Below, piece by piece: positions 6,814 to 15,014 of a stretch of DNA of 40,535 nt (within the stretch, counting starts at the first letter, position 1; the number at the start of each line of letters is the position of its first letter). The stretch covers positions 1 to 40,535 of the forward strand of contig NZ_JAETXM010000032.1 in assembly GCF_024494465.1 (NCBI RefSeq). The letters run 5' to 3'. Made by a program: the position numbers and the translations under genes. The notes below the pieces were generated by a model that saw only the letters and a list, made by a program, of their open reading frames with translations, searched no databases and was not told where the DNA came from. Source of the stretch: Bacillus sp. V3B. GTDB taxonomy: Bacteria; Bacillota; Bacilli; Bacillales; Cytobacillaceae.

Positions 6814-7079
6814 ATCTTGTAGACGCTTTTGTTACTTTTTGGGGCTTAGAGATCTCCATTATTTCTGAGCTGAATCCACTTATGGACAAAGTATATGAAA
6901 TCAATCCTATTCTGTTTATTTTGATAAAGATTTCTCTATCACTATTTCTTTATCTATTTATTATCTTTAAAATAGTCCCGCAATCTCACTTTGCTAAGGG
7001 GATTACTGTGTTGGCAGTAGCTTCTTATACGTCCGTTTTCGGACTTCATTTCAGCTGGATTACTTTGGCCATTCAATAA
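6804..7079 (+). CDS. DUF5658-like small membrane protein, 5' end replaced by repeat
   Basis: A 91-aa product whose body (LNLVDAFVTFWGL, then SELNPLM, then two hydrophobic segments near 35-58 and 68-88) has the pattern of DUF5658 membrane proteins; function unknown. The present ATG, and a GGAGG 11 nt upstream (6788-6792), both lie within repeat copy A, so the repeat now supplies the start region. The original start lies before the repeat. It follows the RiPP operon and the P2 leader, so it may be a cluster-linked gene, for example immunity, but that is only inferred from position. It may still be translated, minus about eight N-terminal residues. Confidence 0.6.
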   Translation: MKLNLVDAFVTFWGLEISIISELNPLMDKVYEINPILFILIKISLSLFLYLFIIFKIVPQSHFAKGITVLAVASYTSVFGLHFSWITLAIQ

Positions 7080-7107
7080 AATGGATTGAAAAATAAGAAA
7101 TAGAGTA

Positions 7108-7135
7108 AGAGGGATAACATATGGATTACCCCTCT
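7108..7135. terminator. Hairpin between convergent genes
   Basis: AGAGGGATAA (7108-7117) pairs with TTACCCCTCT (7126-7135). It lies between the DUF5658-like gene and convergent hemAT and may end either; T runs are weak. Confidence 0.45.
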
Positions 7136-7207
7136 ATGAACTTTTTAAATTTCCACTAGTATGAAAAGAGGATTAAATGATTCAATAAATTAAAATAGTC
7201 TAAAGAA

Positions 7208-8494
7208 TTATTGAATATCCTGTGAAATCATCGTCAGATCTGTCGCTGAAGTAGCGACTTCTCTAAAGGATGACCCTAACTCATTTGTTCTATTTAAAAA
7301 TGAGACAAGTTCCTGTTCAATTTTTTGATTTTGAAGTTTGGCATCATCCAATGTAACGAGAATTTGTTGAAAGTACTTTTCAGTTTCTTCCATACTATTG
7401 TTTTCATTATTGACGGCTGATTTTATCATTTCAAGGGAATGCTCAAGTTTTTCAATTTGGGTATTGGTATTGATGGTAAGAGAAGAGACATTTGTGACAG
7501 ACTTCTTCGTTTCTTCAGATAGTTTTCTCACCTCATCAGCTACAATAGAGAAACCACGACCATGTTCACCAGCTCTTGCCGCCTCAATGGCCGCATTTAA
7601 AGAGAGTAAATTGGTTTGATCCGCAATACCTGTGACAATTTCGACAATCTCCTGTGTTTGTTTTGAAATATCTAATAAAACTTGAACATCATTCGATATA
7701 TCATTAACAGAAGAATGGATATTGGATAAATTGATAGCTTGTTTATGTAATTGCTCTTTTCCTTTTGAAGCGCGCTCTTCCGCTAATGTGGATAGCTCTG
7801 AACCTGTATTTGCAAGGGAAACAATTTCATTTGATTGTGCACATAAATGTTGAAATGAAGCATCTGTTTCTTCTGAAATGGCTGCCAGATTTTGTGAAGC
7901 ACTAGCAACGTGCTCTCTGAGGGTTCTTTTTTCCTCTTCTGCCATCTCATTTATTCGATTCACTTCTTCCTCATATGCCTCTAATACTAATTGTTGTTCA
8001 AAATTCAATATTTTCGTAGCAGCTTTGATGGCTACAAGGCAATCCTCTTTAGTGCTTAAATTCTTCTCAATAATCGTAATAATAGAAAGGAGTAAGTCTT
8101 GAAATGCTACCATATACCATTTGGTAGGAAGTCCAATTTTAACATGGATATAAGCAATTCTTTTTCTTGTTTTAAGAAATTCCTCATCAATTATACCCGA
8201 AAACATTTCAAGGATATGTTGTTGTAGTGTCTTTCTCAATCGGTCTATTGAACTATTATCATTAATAATTGTAAGAAGTAATGGTTCATTTTCGAGGTTT
8301 CTGTAAAATTGATTTGTAATAAATTCAAGCTTTTCGCTTACAAATGGCTGTAAGGCATGGATGATGTCAAGGTCTTCTGTTGTAAGCCCTATCATTTTCA
8401 TCTGTCTTTCAACAATACTACCTTCAGAAATATCTATTTTTCCAATGCCTCTTTCTATTTCCCATGCTGATTGCTTTTGTTTTTTAAAAAACAT
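7208..8494 (-). CDS. hemAT: HemAT globin-coupled aerotaxis transducer (428 aa)
   Basis: A soluble haem oxygen sensor for aerotaxis. The N-terminal ~180 residues form a protoglobin domain with the characteristic [17 protein letters not shown] stretch, whose His is the proximal haem ligand position. The C-terminal half is a methyl-accepting signalling domain with the conserved hairpin tip including [20 protein letters not shown] and [14 protein letters not shown]. There are no transmembrane segments, as in B. subtilis HemAT (432 aa). The ATG at 8494 has GGGAGTGG upstream. Monocistronic. It would signal through CheA/CheW, which are not in this window. Confidence 0.93.
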   Translation of the reverse strand: MFFKKQKQSAWEIERGIGKIDISEGSIVERQMKMIGLTTEDLDIIHALQPFVSEKLEFITNQFYRNLENEPLLLTIINDNSSIDRLRKTLQQHILEMFSGIIDEEFLKTRKRIAYIHVKIGLPTKWYMVAFQDLLLSIITIIEKNLSTKEDCLVAIKAATKILNFEQQLVLEAYEEEVNRINEMAEEEKRTLREHVASASQNLAAISEETDASFQHLCAQSNEIVSLANTGSELSTLAEERASKGKEQLHKQAINLSNIHSSVNDISNDVQVLLDISKQTQEIVEIVTGIADQTNLLSLNAAIEAARAGEHGRGFSIVADEVRKLSEETKKSVTNVSSLTINTNTQIEKLEHSLEMIKSAVNNENNSMEETEKYFQQILVTLDDAKLQNQKIEQELVSFLNRTNELGSSFREVATSATDLTMISQDIQ

Positions 8495-8705
8495 TGATAG
8501 CCACTCCCATCCTGCAATTTCTTATAAGTAAATAATACCATACTAATAGGGATAAATTACTTTTTATAGTGTGAAATATTCATTTTATTGTTTTTGGAAT
8601 GTGGCTTTGTTTGTCCGTTTACTAGTGGTTATTGTGCTTAGAGTCTGTTAGCTATATGACAAGTGAGTAAGAGGACTTATGAACTAGACTTTGGTATTTA
8701 GAAGA

Positions 8706-8831
8706 AACGGAGCTGTCCTATAAGGTATCTAACATCCACAAAATGGCATTCAACTAGAATCATGTTCAATCTATTGATACTAGATCGTGTATGGTGGTGT
8801 CTGACACCTTTACTTTTGGGACAGCCCCGTT
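8706..8831. repeat. Short inverted-repeat element downstream of the ger operon
   Basis: AACGGAGCTGTCC (8706-8718) and GGGACAGCCCCGTT (8818-8831) form imperfect terminal inverted repeats around about 100 nt that include the palindrome GGTGTCTGACACC (8796-8808). It fills most of the 343-nt gap between hemAT and the ger operon. It could form a long stem that ends ger transcription. Looks like a small MITE; no coding capacity. Confidence 0.55.
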
Positions 8832-8837
8832 GTTAGT

Positions 8838-9002
8838 TCAGCTTTTAAAAATCGTAAAGAAAGGGAGTACGACAATTAACGATACTAGACAAAGAACAGC
8901 AAATGCTCCGCCTTTCTGTTTCTCCTTCCACAAGGTGATGGCAAAGCCAAAGGTATAAATCGTTATACTGAACAGAGTAACGATGATAAATAGATTTAAC
9001 AA
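8838..9002 (-). CDS. Small two-helix germination receptor D-type subunit (54 aa)
   Basis: The last gene of the ger operon, starting (TTG at 9002) just after the gerC-type stop, with GGGGG 6 nt upstream within the gerC end. A longer reading from a TTG at 9047 is possible but overlaps the upstream gene more and has no better Shine-Dalgarno. The product is essentially two transmembrane helices (about 3-20 and 32-50) joined by a charged KEKQKGG loop. Small two-helix D subunits encoded with GerA-family receptors modulate germinant response in other Bacillus species. Assignment rests on size, topology and operon position. Confidence 0.65.
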   Translation of the reverse strand: MLNLFIIVTLFSITIYTFGFAITLWKEKQKGGAFAVLCLVSLIVVLPFFTIFKS

Positions 9003-9003
9003 C

Positions 9004-10248
9004 TCAATCCCCCATTTTCTTAGGTTTTTTAACTTGCTTGTAGTCAACTATTTCAATTTCTGGTTGTACGATAATGTCTGCTTCAGGAAACGATTTTACC
9101 CAATTGAATTTTTCGTATTCTTGAATGGTTCCAAAATACTTTCGGGCATAGGTGGATAAAGGGTATGGAGAACCCTTTAATTCGGTTTGTGATTTTCTTA
9201 AAAGCTCTTCGCTCAGGGATTTGGTATCTTTAATTATTTGTTTTTTTAGGATTTGCTGATTCTTCTTAGTTGAAAAGTTGACCATTGACGGGTTTGTCAT
9301 GACTTGAATTTTTAAAGGGATTGTGATCGTAATTTTTGGCTTTTCTCCCTTTACATTCATTTTGACTTTAGTATTCTCTGTTTTCAGTATTCTAACTGCC
9401 AGCTGTTGCTGTTTGTCTGAAAAAGGATCAGGTATATTCACCAATATTTCGTCGATGTCCGTTGTGTTATCAAGAATATTGACGATGCGCGTCTCTTGTC
9501 CGGTCAGTTTATCAATCATTACGCCATTCTTGAAGACAGCCGAACCAATAAATTGTGTATCGTTAAGCTCACCTGATGCATGTAACTGTCCTGCAAGGTA
9601 TTCATCTTCCCCTTTAATCTCAGGATTCTTTTCTTTTTCGGCTGATGTATACATCGCCAAAAAGAGGTCTGTTCCTCTCTCTACCGTTTTTAAAAAACGA
9701 AAGAGAGTAGAATCTGGAACAAACCCATTTTCAATGGAATGATCGATCATAAATTGAAAGAACTTATGTGGCCTTGTTTCCATTTTTGGCTTATTATTTA
9801 GTAAATAATCGCTTGCCTTTTCTTTCGATACTGCTAAATAACTATCATGACGAATTTCTCTATCCTTTGAGGCGTCGTATATCGTAGAAAGAAAATTTGG
9901 ATCTTTTGCAAATTCTTCGGAAATAACAAAAGTCTTTAGTAGGTCATAACTAATATCACGAGAGACGATCGAATTAGCCGTACCTTTAGCGGTTAAGAAA
10001 TCATTCGCATCAAATGTAACGACTGTTCGAGGACTTTCCCTTGAACCACCACCGCCTTGGACAGTTCCGACTTCAGGATTGGCAATTAACATTGTGACTT
10101 TGATTTTACCTTCTTGTTTAGAACGATCGATCCCTAGTGCGATCACATACGCATTATCTTCAAGTTCTTCACGATCCCAACAGCCTGTCAATGAACCTAA
10201 AATGACTAGAAACAACAATAATTTACATACTATTTTTGTTTTTTGCAT
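9004..10248 (-). CDS. GerC-family germination receptor lipoprotein (414 aa)
   Basis: The C subunit of a GerA-type nutrient receptor of the spore inner membrane. The N-terminal signal peptide ends in a lipobox LTGC with Cys23 as the lipidation site, followed at once by WDREELEDNAYVIALGID, the usual start of mature GerC proteins. About 400 aa is the normal family length. ATG at 10248 with AAAGGAGAA upstream, inside the end of the preceding B gene (26-nt overlap), so the two are coupled. Its operon neighbours are the A and B subunits and a small D-type gene. Expression in the forespore under sigma-G is known for the family; the germinant cannot be read from sequence. Confidence 0.9.
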   Translation of the reverse strand: MQKTKIVCKLLLFLVILGSLTGCWDREELEDNAYVIALGIDRSKQEGKIKVTMLIANPEVGTVQGGGGSRESPRTVVTFDANDFLTAKGTANSIVSRDISYDLLKTFVISEEFAKDPNFLSTIYDASKDREIRHDSYLAVSKEKASDYLLNNKPKMETRPHKFFQFMIDHSIENGFVPDSTLFRFLKTVERGTDLFLAMYTSAEKEKNPEIKGEDEYLAGQLHASGELNDTQFIGSAVFKNGVMIDKLTGQETRIVNILDNTTDIDEILVNIPDPFSDKQQQLAVRILKTENTKVKMNVKGEKPKITITIPLKIQVMTNPSMVNFSTKKNQQILKKQIIKDTKSLSEELLRKSQTELKGSPYPLSTYARKYFGTIQEYEKFNWVKSFPEADIIVQPEIEIVDYKQVKKPKKMGD

Positions 10249-11332
10249 GTTTAAATTCTCCTTTTAACAGTGCGACCAACCATAACATAATCGATATAAT
10301 GGCAAACGTAGGACCAGCTCCATTTGTAATAATGGGTTTAAATCTCATCATGACGTCAATTGGTGTTTCAGGAAGGGTTCCGATCAATAAATAAACGGTT
10401 GCAAGTGATGGGATCAAGAATTCAAAATCCTTAATTTTAAATAAGTGACCGAACATAAGTGCATTTATGTACAAAAATGCTGCGAAACGAATAAAAGCCG
10501 CCATAATCCAAATGGGGAAAAATAGGGTTTCGATATTTGCCATAAATGTTCCAAATGAAATAAAACGAATGGTAACATGGAATGGAAAACCAATTCCTTT
10601 TAAGGATGTATCAAATAAGCCAATGAAAGTCAAAAGAGCCAAACTAATATGTAGGCTGACGAAAACAAAGGCAATCCAGGTGCCTTTTTGAAATTGTTTC
10701 ATGGATGTCATGTATGGGATTAGCATAGTTAATATAAAAAAACTTGCAAAAAGTGTTAGGTTTTGTGTGCTTTGCTTTAAAACTTCAAGTTTTCCAGGCC
10801 CCCAAATAGGAAATATGGCTTGAAGATAGCTATGTTGAAGACTTAGGAATAAAACAATAAAAAAGGAAGTCACTGCATAGTAAATGACAATATAGGAAAC
10901 GGACCCGACATGCTGGATGCCTTTTTTCGCACCATATGCACAAATAAACATTAAGAGGGCATAGATGATTAGATTAGGTGTCGTTGTAAAATAATACGTC
11001 CTAATAATATTTGTATATGTTCTTGTATCAAAAGAAAGGGCAAAGGAGTTAATGACGAGTATAAGAAGGCAAATAAGAAAACCTACGTATTTTCCAAGTA
11101 CTTGTTGAATAACGGCAAAGAGATTTTTGTTTTGAAATAAAGACATGGTCTTTACTAATAAAAAGAGTGCTACAAAAAAGATTCCGCCTGCTAGGATGGG
11201 GATCATCCAAGCGGCACTTTGTCCTTCTTTATACAGTAGCGCTGGTGTATCTTCAGTTGCTTTCGCACCAACCATGAAAATAGCGATGGCTACATATTCA
11301 CGAATACCAAGTTTTCCAGGTTGCTGTTTCAT
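10223..11332 (-). CDS. GerB-family germination receptor permease (369 aa)
   Basis: Integral membrane B subunit related to amino-acid permeases (APC/spore germination permease family), with about ten hydrophobic segments across its length. It starts KLGIREYVAIAIFMVGAK, with several GerAB-like positions such as the early TPALLYKEGQSAAWMIPILA. B subunits carry the probable nutrient-binding site. The ATG at 11332 is 5 nt after the A-subunit stop and the end overlaps the C gene, giving a tight A-B-C order. Full family length (360-370 aa). Ligand unknown. Confidence 0.9.
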   Translation of the reverse strand: MKQQPGKLGIREYVAIAIFMVGAKATEDTPALLYKEGQSAAWMIPILAGGIFFVALFLLVKTMSLFQNKNLFAVIQQVLGKYVGFLICLLILVINSFALSFDTRTYTNIIRTYYFTTTPNLIIYALLMFICAYGAKKGIQHVGSVSYIVIYYAVTSFFIVLFLSLQHSYLQAIFPIWGPGKLEVLKQSTQNLTLFASFFILTMLIPYMTSMKQFQKGTWIAFVFVSLHISLALLTFIGLFDTSLKGIGFPFHVTIRFISFGTFMANIETLFFPIWIMAAFIRFAAFLYINALMFGHLFKIKDFEFLIPSLATVYLLIGTLPETPIDVMMRFKPIITNGAGPTFAIISIMLWLVALLKGEFKHAKNKNSM

Positions 11333-11337
11333 ATATT

Positions 11338-12879
11338 CTATCCCTTTCCTTGTTTAGCCATATCTTTTGGTTTTAAATACCCAGGCCGAAATCTTTCTTT
11401 CATTGGGACATGTCGAATAATCAAGTCTTTCGATGAGAAGAAGTGCGGCGTCATGGGTGCAAAGTAAGGAGTGCCAAATGATTTTAATGAAACTAAATAA
11501 AAGAGTCCGGCAATAAATAAAGCGGTGATTCCATAAATGCCGATAAAGCTAGCTGAAAAAATAAACAAGAAACGGGTTAAGCGAATGGCAAAATTCATGC
11601 TCACATCACTGATAATAAAAGAGCTTAAACCGCTTAAAGCGATGACGATGATAATAATTGGACTAATGATATTGGCTTGAACAGCGGCTTGTCCTAAAAT
11701 TAATGCACCGACAATCCCAATGGTTGGACCAATGGGGGAAGGCACTCGTAAACCCGCTTCTCGAATAAGTTCAAAGGCAATTTCCATAATTAAGATTTCA
11801 ATTAAAGATGGAAAAGGGACTCGTTCCCTTGACCCAGTAATGGCCATTAACAAATCAGGAGGGATCATCCCTACATGAAAGTTTGTAACGGCAAGATAAA
11901 AAGCAGATGTAAAAAGGGAGACAAACAATGCCATTAACCGTAGAATCCGAATGAAATTCCCGTAGGGTGTACGCAGATAATGATCTTCTGGTGAATGGAT
12001 CAATGCCCAAAAGGTAGCAGGAAGGACAAGGCAACCTGGTGAGTTTTCCATTAAAAGAATTATGTGACCTTCTTCGATGTAAGAGGCCGCCCGATCAGGC
12101 CGCTCTGTATATAAGACAGTTGGGAATAGGGATCTTGGTCTTTCCTCGATATGTTGTTCTAAGATGCTTATACTTGGAATCGTAGCAACATCAAGGGAAG
12201 CTAATTTATCTTTAATGGTTTGAAGCAGTTCAATATTAACGAGATCTTTTTCATAAACGAGAAACAGATCGTCTCTTGATCGTTTTGAAATAACCTGTGC
12301 TTCAACGATCAGGTTTTCATTTTTTATCTTTTTACGGATTAAGGCAATATTGGTGATGACTTTTTCGTTAAAAGATTCCTTGGGTCCTTTTACAATGACT
12401 TCATTTTCTGATTTTTCAATCCCCCGACCTTCAATATTAGTCGTTTCAAATAAATAGCATTGTCTATCTCCTTCTACAATAAGTGCTGTATTTCCATGAT
12501 TAATCTCTTGTAGTATGTCCTCAATAACAGTGGCTGTCTTATAGAACGGGTGTGAAACGATATCTGGAATGCTCTGATGTTGATCTTCGTTTTGAATTAA
12601 TTTTTCTGTAATTCCTTGCTGAATATCTGTTGCATTTGCCATCGTACTTAAATAAATAATAAAAGCACGGCGATTTTGGGAGCGGAGTGTTAATTCGCGA
12701 ATTTTGACATCGATACTTTGTGGAAAACTATAAATCCTTTTAAAGGTCTCTAAGTTCTGTTCGAACTGTCTGCTTAATGGTTGTTTCTTTAGTTCAATGT
12801 CCTGTGCGGAGGACTGTTCATTGAATTGTGGATTCTTACTCAGTTTCTTAAGCAAAGTGTTTATTAACTGTTTTCTCAT
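11338..12879 (-). CDS. GerA-family germination receptor A subunit (513 aa)
   Basis: First gene of the operon. A large N-terminal hydrophilic part (about 1-280) is followed by the conserved GerA membrane part with PPDLLMAITGSRERVPFP, IAFELIREAGLRVPSPIG and GALILGQAAVQANIISP, all signatures of GerA/SpoVAF proteins. Length is within the usual 480-550 range. Start ATG at 12879 (TAGGGG about 9 nt upstream) is preferred over the TTG two codons earlier. With the B, C and D genes it should form a complete spore nutrient receptor. No sigma-G promoter was firmly identified in the 228-nt divergent gap to yhdT. Confidence 0.92.
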   Translation of the reverse strand: MRKQLINTLLKKLSKNPQFNEQSSAQDIELKKQPLSRQFEQNLETFKRIYSFPQSIDVKIRELTLRSQNRRAFIIYLSTMANATDIQQGITEKLIQNEDQHQSIPDIVSHPFYKTATVIEDILQEINHGNTALIVEGDRQCYLFETTNIEGRGIEKSENEVIVKGPKESFNEKVITNIALIRKKIKNENLIVEAQVISKRSRDDLFLVYEKDLVNIELLQTIKDKLASLDVATIPSISILEQHIEERPRSLFPTVLYTERPDRAASYIEEGHIILLMENSPGCLVLPATFWALIHSPEDHYLRTPYGNFIRILRLMALFVSLFTSAFYLAVTNFHVGMIPPDLLMAITGSRERVPFPSLIEILIMEIAFELIREAGLRVPSPIGPTIGIVGALILGQAAVQANIISPIIIIVIALSGLSSFIISDVSMNFAIRLTRFLFIFSASFIGIYGITALFIAGLFYLVSLKSFGTPYFAPMTPHFFSSKDLIIRHVPMKERFRPGYLKPKDMAKQGKG

Positions 12880-13113
12880 AGTCAAATTCCCCTACAATTT
12901 TTATATAGCTTTCCACAAACAGGGGTTTTTATGTAAAGTATGTAAAAGGACAAAATGATTTGCTTAAAAAGTATAGGGGCTAATGATTTGATTAGGACTA
13001 GGCAAATACTTTTCTTAGAAAGTGAAATACTATAATAGGGTAGTTGTTTGTCTTCTATCTATTTGAGAATAGAGTTTTAAGGAACCTAAAATGTGGAGAT
13101 CAGGAGGGGGAAA

Positions 13114-13380
13114 ATGAAAGATAAGAGGTTTAAGATTGCTCATAAGGAAGCCATTATTGGAGTTATTTTAGTCATGATTAATTTTCTGTGGTGGTATGGC
13201 TTTGCTTATGGACTGGGATCTGGGGACCCTGCGAAGTATCGATATATTATAGGTATGCCAGAGTGGTTTTTTTATAGTTGTGTGGTTGGTTCGATCATTA
13301 TGTTCATCCTTGTCACTTTAAGTGTGAAATTCCTTTTTAAAGAGGTTTCTTTTGAAGAGGAAGATGGGAGTAGGCAATGA
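13114..13380 (+). CDS. yhdT: YhdT family small membrane protein (88 aa)
   Basis: DUF997/YhdT-type protein with two transmembrane helices (about 15-35 and 55-75) and the conserved NFLWWYGFAYGLGSGDP loop and GMPEWFF. YhdT is encoded directly before the pantothenate symporter PanF in many bacteria, as here (4-nt ATGA overlap with the next gene), and is thought to be an accessory subunit. The ATG at 13114 follows AGGAGGGGG; the in-frame GTG at 13093 precedes that Shine-Dalgarno and is rejected. Confidence 0.85.
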   Translation: MKDKRFKIAHKEAIIGVILVMINFLWWYGFAYGLGSGDPAKYRYIIGMPEWFFYSCVVGSIIMFILVTLSVKFLFKEVSFEEEDGSRQ

Positions 13381-14813
13381 ATATAGCTGTTATTCTACCA
13401 TTATTCGCATTTTTAATTATTTTTTTTATGATTGGCATGTGGGCGAATCGCTATGTCAAATCGTCGAACAGTTTCTTACAAGAATATTTTCTTGGAGGAA
13501 GAGAGCTAGGCGGTTTTGTGTTGGCGATGACGATGATTGCTACATATGGGAGTGCAAGTAGTTTTATCGGCGGACCCGGGGTAGCCTATAAGACTGGGCT
13601 CGGTTGGGTGCTTCTGTCAATGGCACAGCTTCCAGCAGGTTATTTTGTGTTAATGGTATTAGGGAAAAAGTTTGCCATTATAGCAAGGAAAAATAACTAT
13701 ATCACGGTGATCGATTTTTTAAAGGATCGTTATCAGAGTCAAGTGATTGTCTTTATTGCAGCTATTAGTATTATTATTTTTCTATTCTCTTCCATGATTG
13801 CTCAGTGGGTTGGTGGAGGAAGATTAATTGAATCTTTAACAGGTTTACCCTATCAAACTTCACTTATTATCTTTGCTGTTTCAGTATCCATATATGTAAT
13901 TATCGGAGGTTTTAGAGCAGTTGTATTAACAGATACGTTTCAAGGGATCATCATGTTAATAGGGACAATTATTTTACTAACTGCAACCATTGTCGCTGGT
14001 GGAGGTTTACAGGCAATCATGACAGAATTGGTAGTCGAGAATCCTAATCTAGTCTCTCCATTTGGAGCGGATCAAGAGTTAACTCCACTTTATATATCTA
14101 CTTTTTGGATTTTAGTAGGTGTCGGGGTTGTTGGATTGCCACAGGTTTCTGTTAGGGCTATGTCTTACAAAAATTCAAGATCAATGCATCGAGCCATTGT
14201 GATTGGAACGTTCGTAATTGGATCCATCATGTTTGGCATGCATTTTATTGGAGTGTTGGCTCACACGATTATCCCAGGAGTTGAGATTGGAGATAAAGTC
14301 ATGCCAACGCTGACATTGGAGGTGCTACCATCAATACTTGCAGGGTTCGTTTTATCAGCCCCAATGGCTGCGATTATGTCTACCGTTTCTTCTTTATTAA
14401 TTTTAGTCAGTTCATCGGTTGTGAAAGATATTTATTTAAACTTTATTCGACCCCATGCAGTAGAGAACCAAATTAAAAAAATGAGCTTGTGGGTAACCAC
14501 CATTATTGGAGTAGCTGTTTTTCTATTGGCGCTTAATCCGCCTGATTTATTAGTCTGGTTAAATCTATTTTCTTTTGGAGGATTAGAATCGGTATTTATT
14601 TGGCCTATTATTTTGGGGCTCTATTGGAGCAAAGGGAATAAATATGGGGCAATATCATCCATGATTGTTGGAATGAGTTCTTATATTCTTTTTGACCGTT
14701 TCGCCCCCAACGTATTGGGCATGCATACCGTTGTTTTACCTATTTCATTGTCACTTATTACTTTTGTAGTAGGAAGTCTTACGGTGTCAGGCACCATTCA
14801 TGGACAGAATTAA
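13377..14813 (+). CDS. panF: Sodium/pantothenate symporter of the SSS family (478 aa)
   Basis: A 13-helix sodium:solute symporter. N-terminal features include EYFLGGRELGGFVLAMTMIATYGSAS and GPGVAYKTGLGW, typical of PanF within the SSS family, and GGFRAVVLTDTFQGIIM in the middle. Pairing with yhdT supports pantothenate as substrate. The start overlaps the yhdT stop (ATGA). Oddity: the last residues TVSGTIHGQN are encoded by a copy of the dispersed palindrome GGTGTCAGGCACC (14783-14795), so the native C-terminus was replaced or extended by a repeat. Cytoplasmic membrane. Confidence 0.85.
   Translation: MNIAVILPLFAFLIIFFMIGMWANRYVKSSNSFLQEYFLGGRELGGFVLAMTMIATYGSASSFIGGPGVAYKTGLGWVLLSMAQLPAGYFVLMVLGKKFAIIARKNNYITVIDFLKDRYQSQVIVFIAAISIIIFLFSSMIAQWVGGGRLIESLTGLPYQTSLIIFAVSVSIYVIIGGFRAVVLTDTFQGIIMLIGTIILLTATIVAGGGLQAIMTELVVENPNLVSPFGADQELTPLYISTFWILVGVGVVGLPQVSVRAMSYKNSRSMHRAIVIGTFVIGSIMFGMHFIGVLAHTIIPGVEIGDKVMPTLTLEVLPSILAGFVLSAPMAAIMSTVSSLLILVSSSVVKDIYLNFIRPHAVENQIKKMSLWVTTIIGVAVFLLALNPPDLLVWLNLFSFGGLESVFIWPIILGLYWSKGNKYGAISSMIVGMSSYILFDRFAPNVLGMHTVVLPISLSLITFVVGSLTVSGTIHGQN
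14783..14795. repeat. GGTGTCAGGCACC dispersed palindrome inside the panF 3' end
   Basis: The 13-mer overlaps the last codons of panF. Related copies are at 1553-1566 (imperfect), 8796-8808 (GGTGTCTGACACC) and as a facing pair at 22852-22891. Confidence 0.6.
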
Positions 14814-15014
14814 TCTATTTGTATGTGTCCAATGTACATTAGGGAGGTAAAAAGCATGTAGTCTAGTTCTTGAATGTACTTTTTTTGTCCATTGACAAAT
14901 GCTAGCTTCTATACTATTTTTAAATTAAAATATTCTAACTTTTCTATTGTTTTAGGCTATTTTTATTAGTTTATACTAGATAAAATTTGAATTTATTACA
15001 TAGGAGTACATTCT

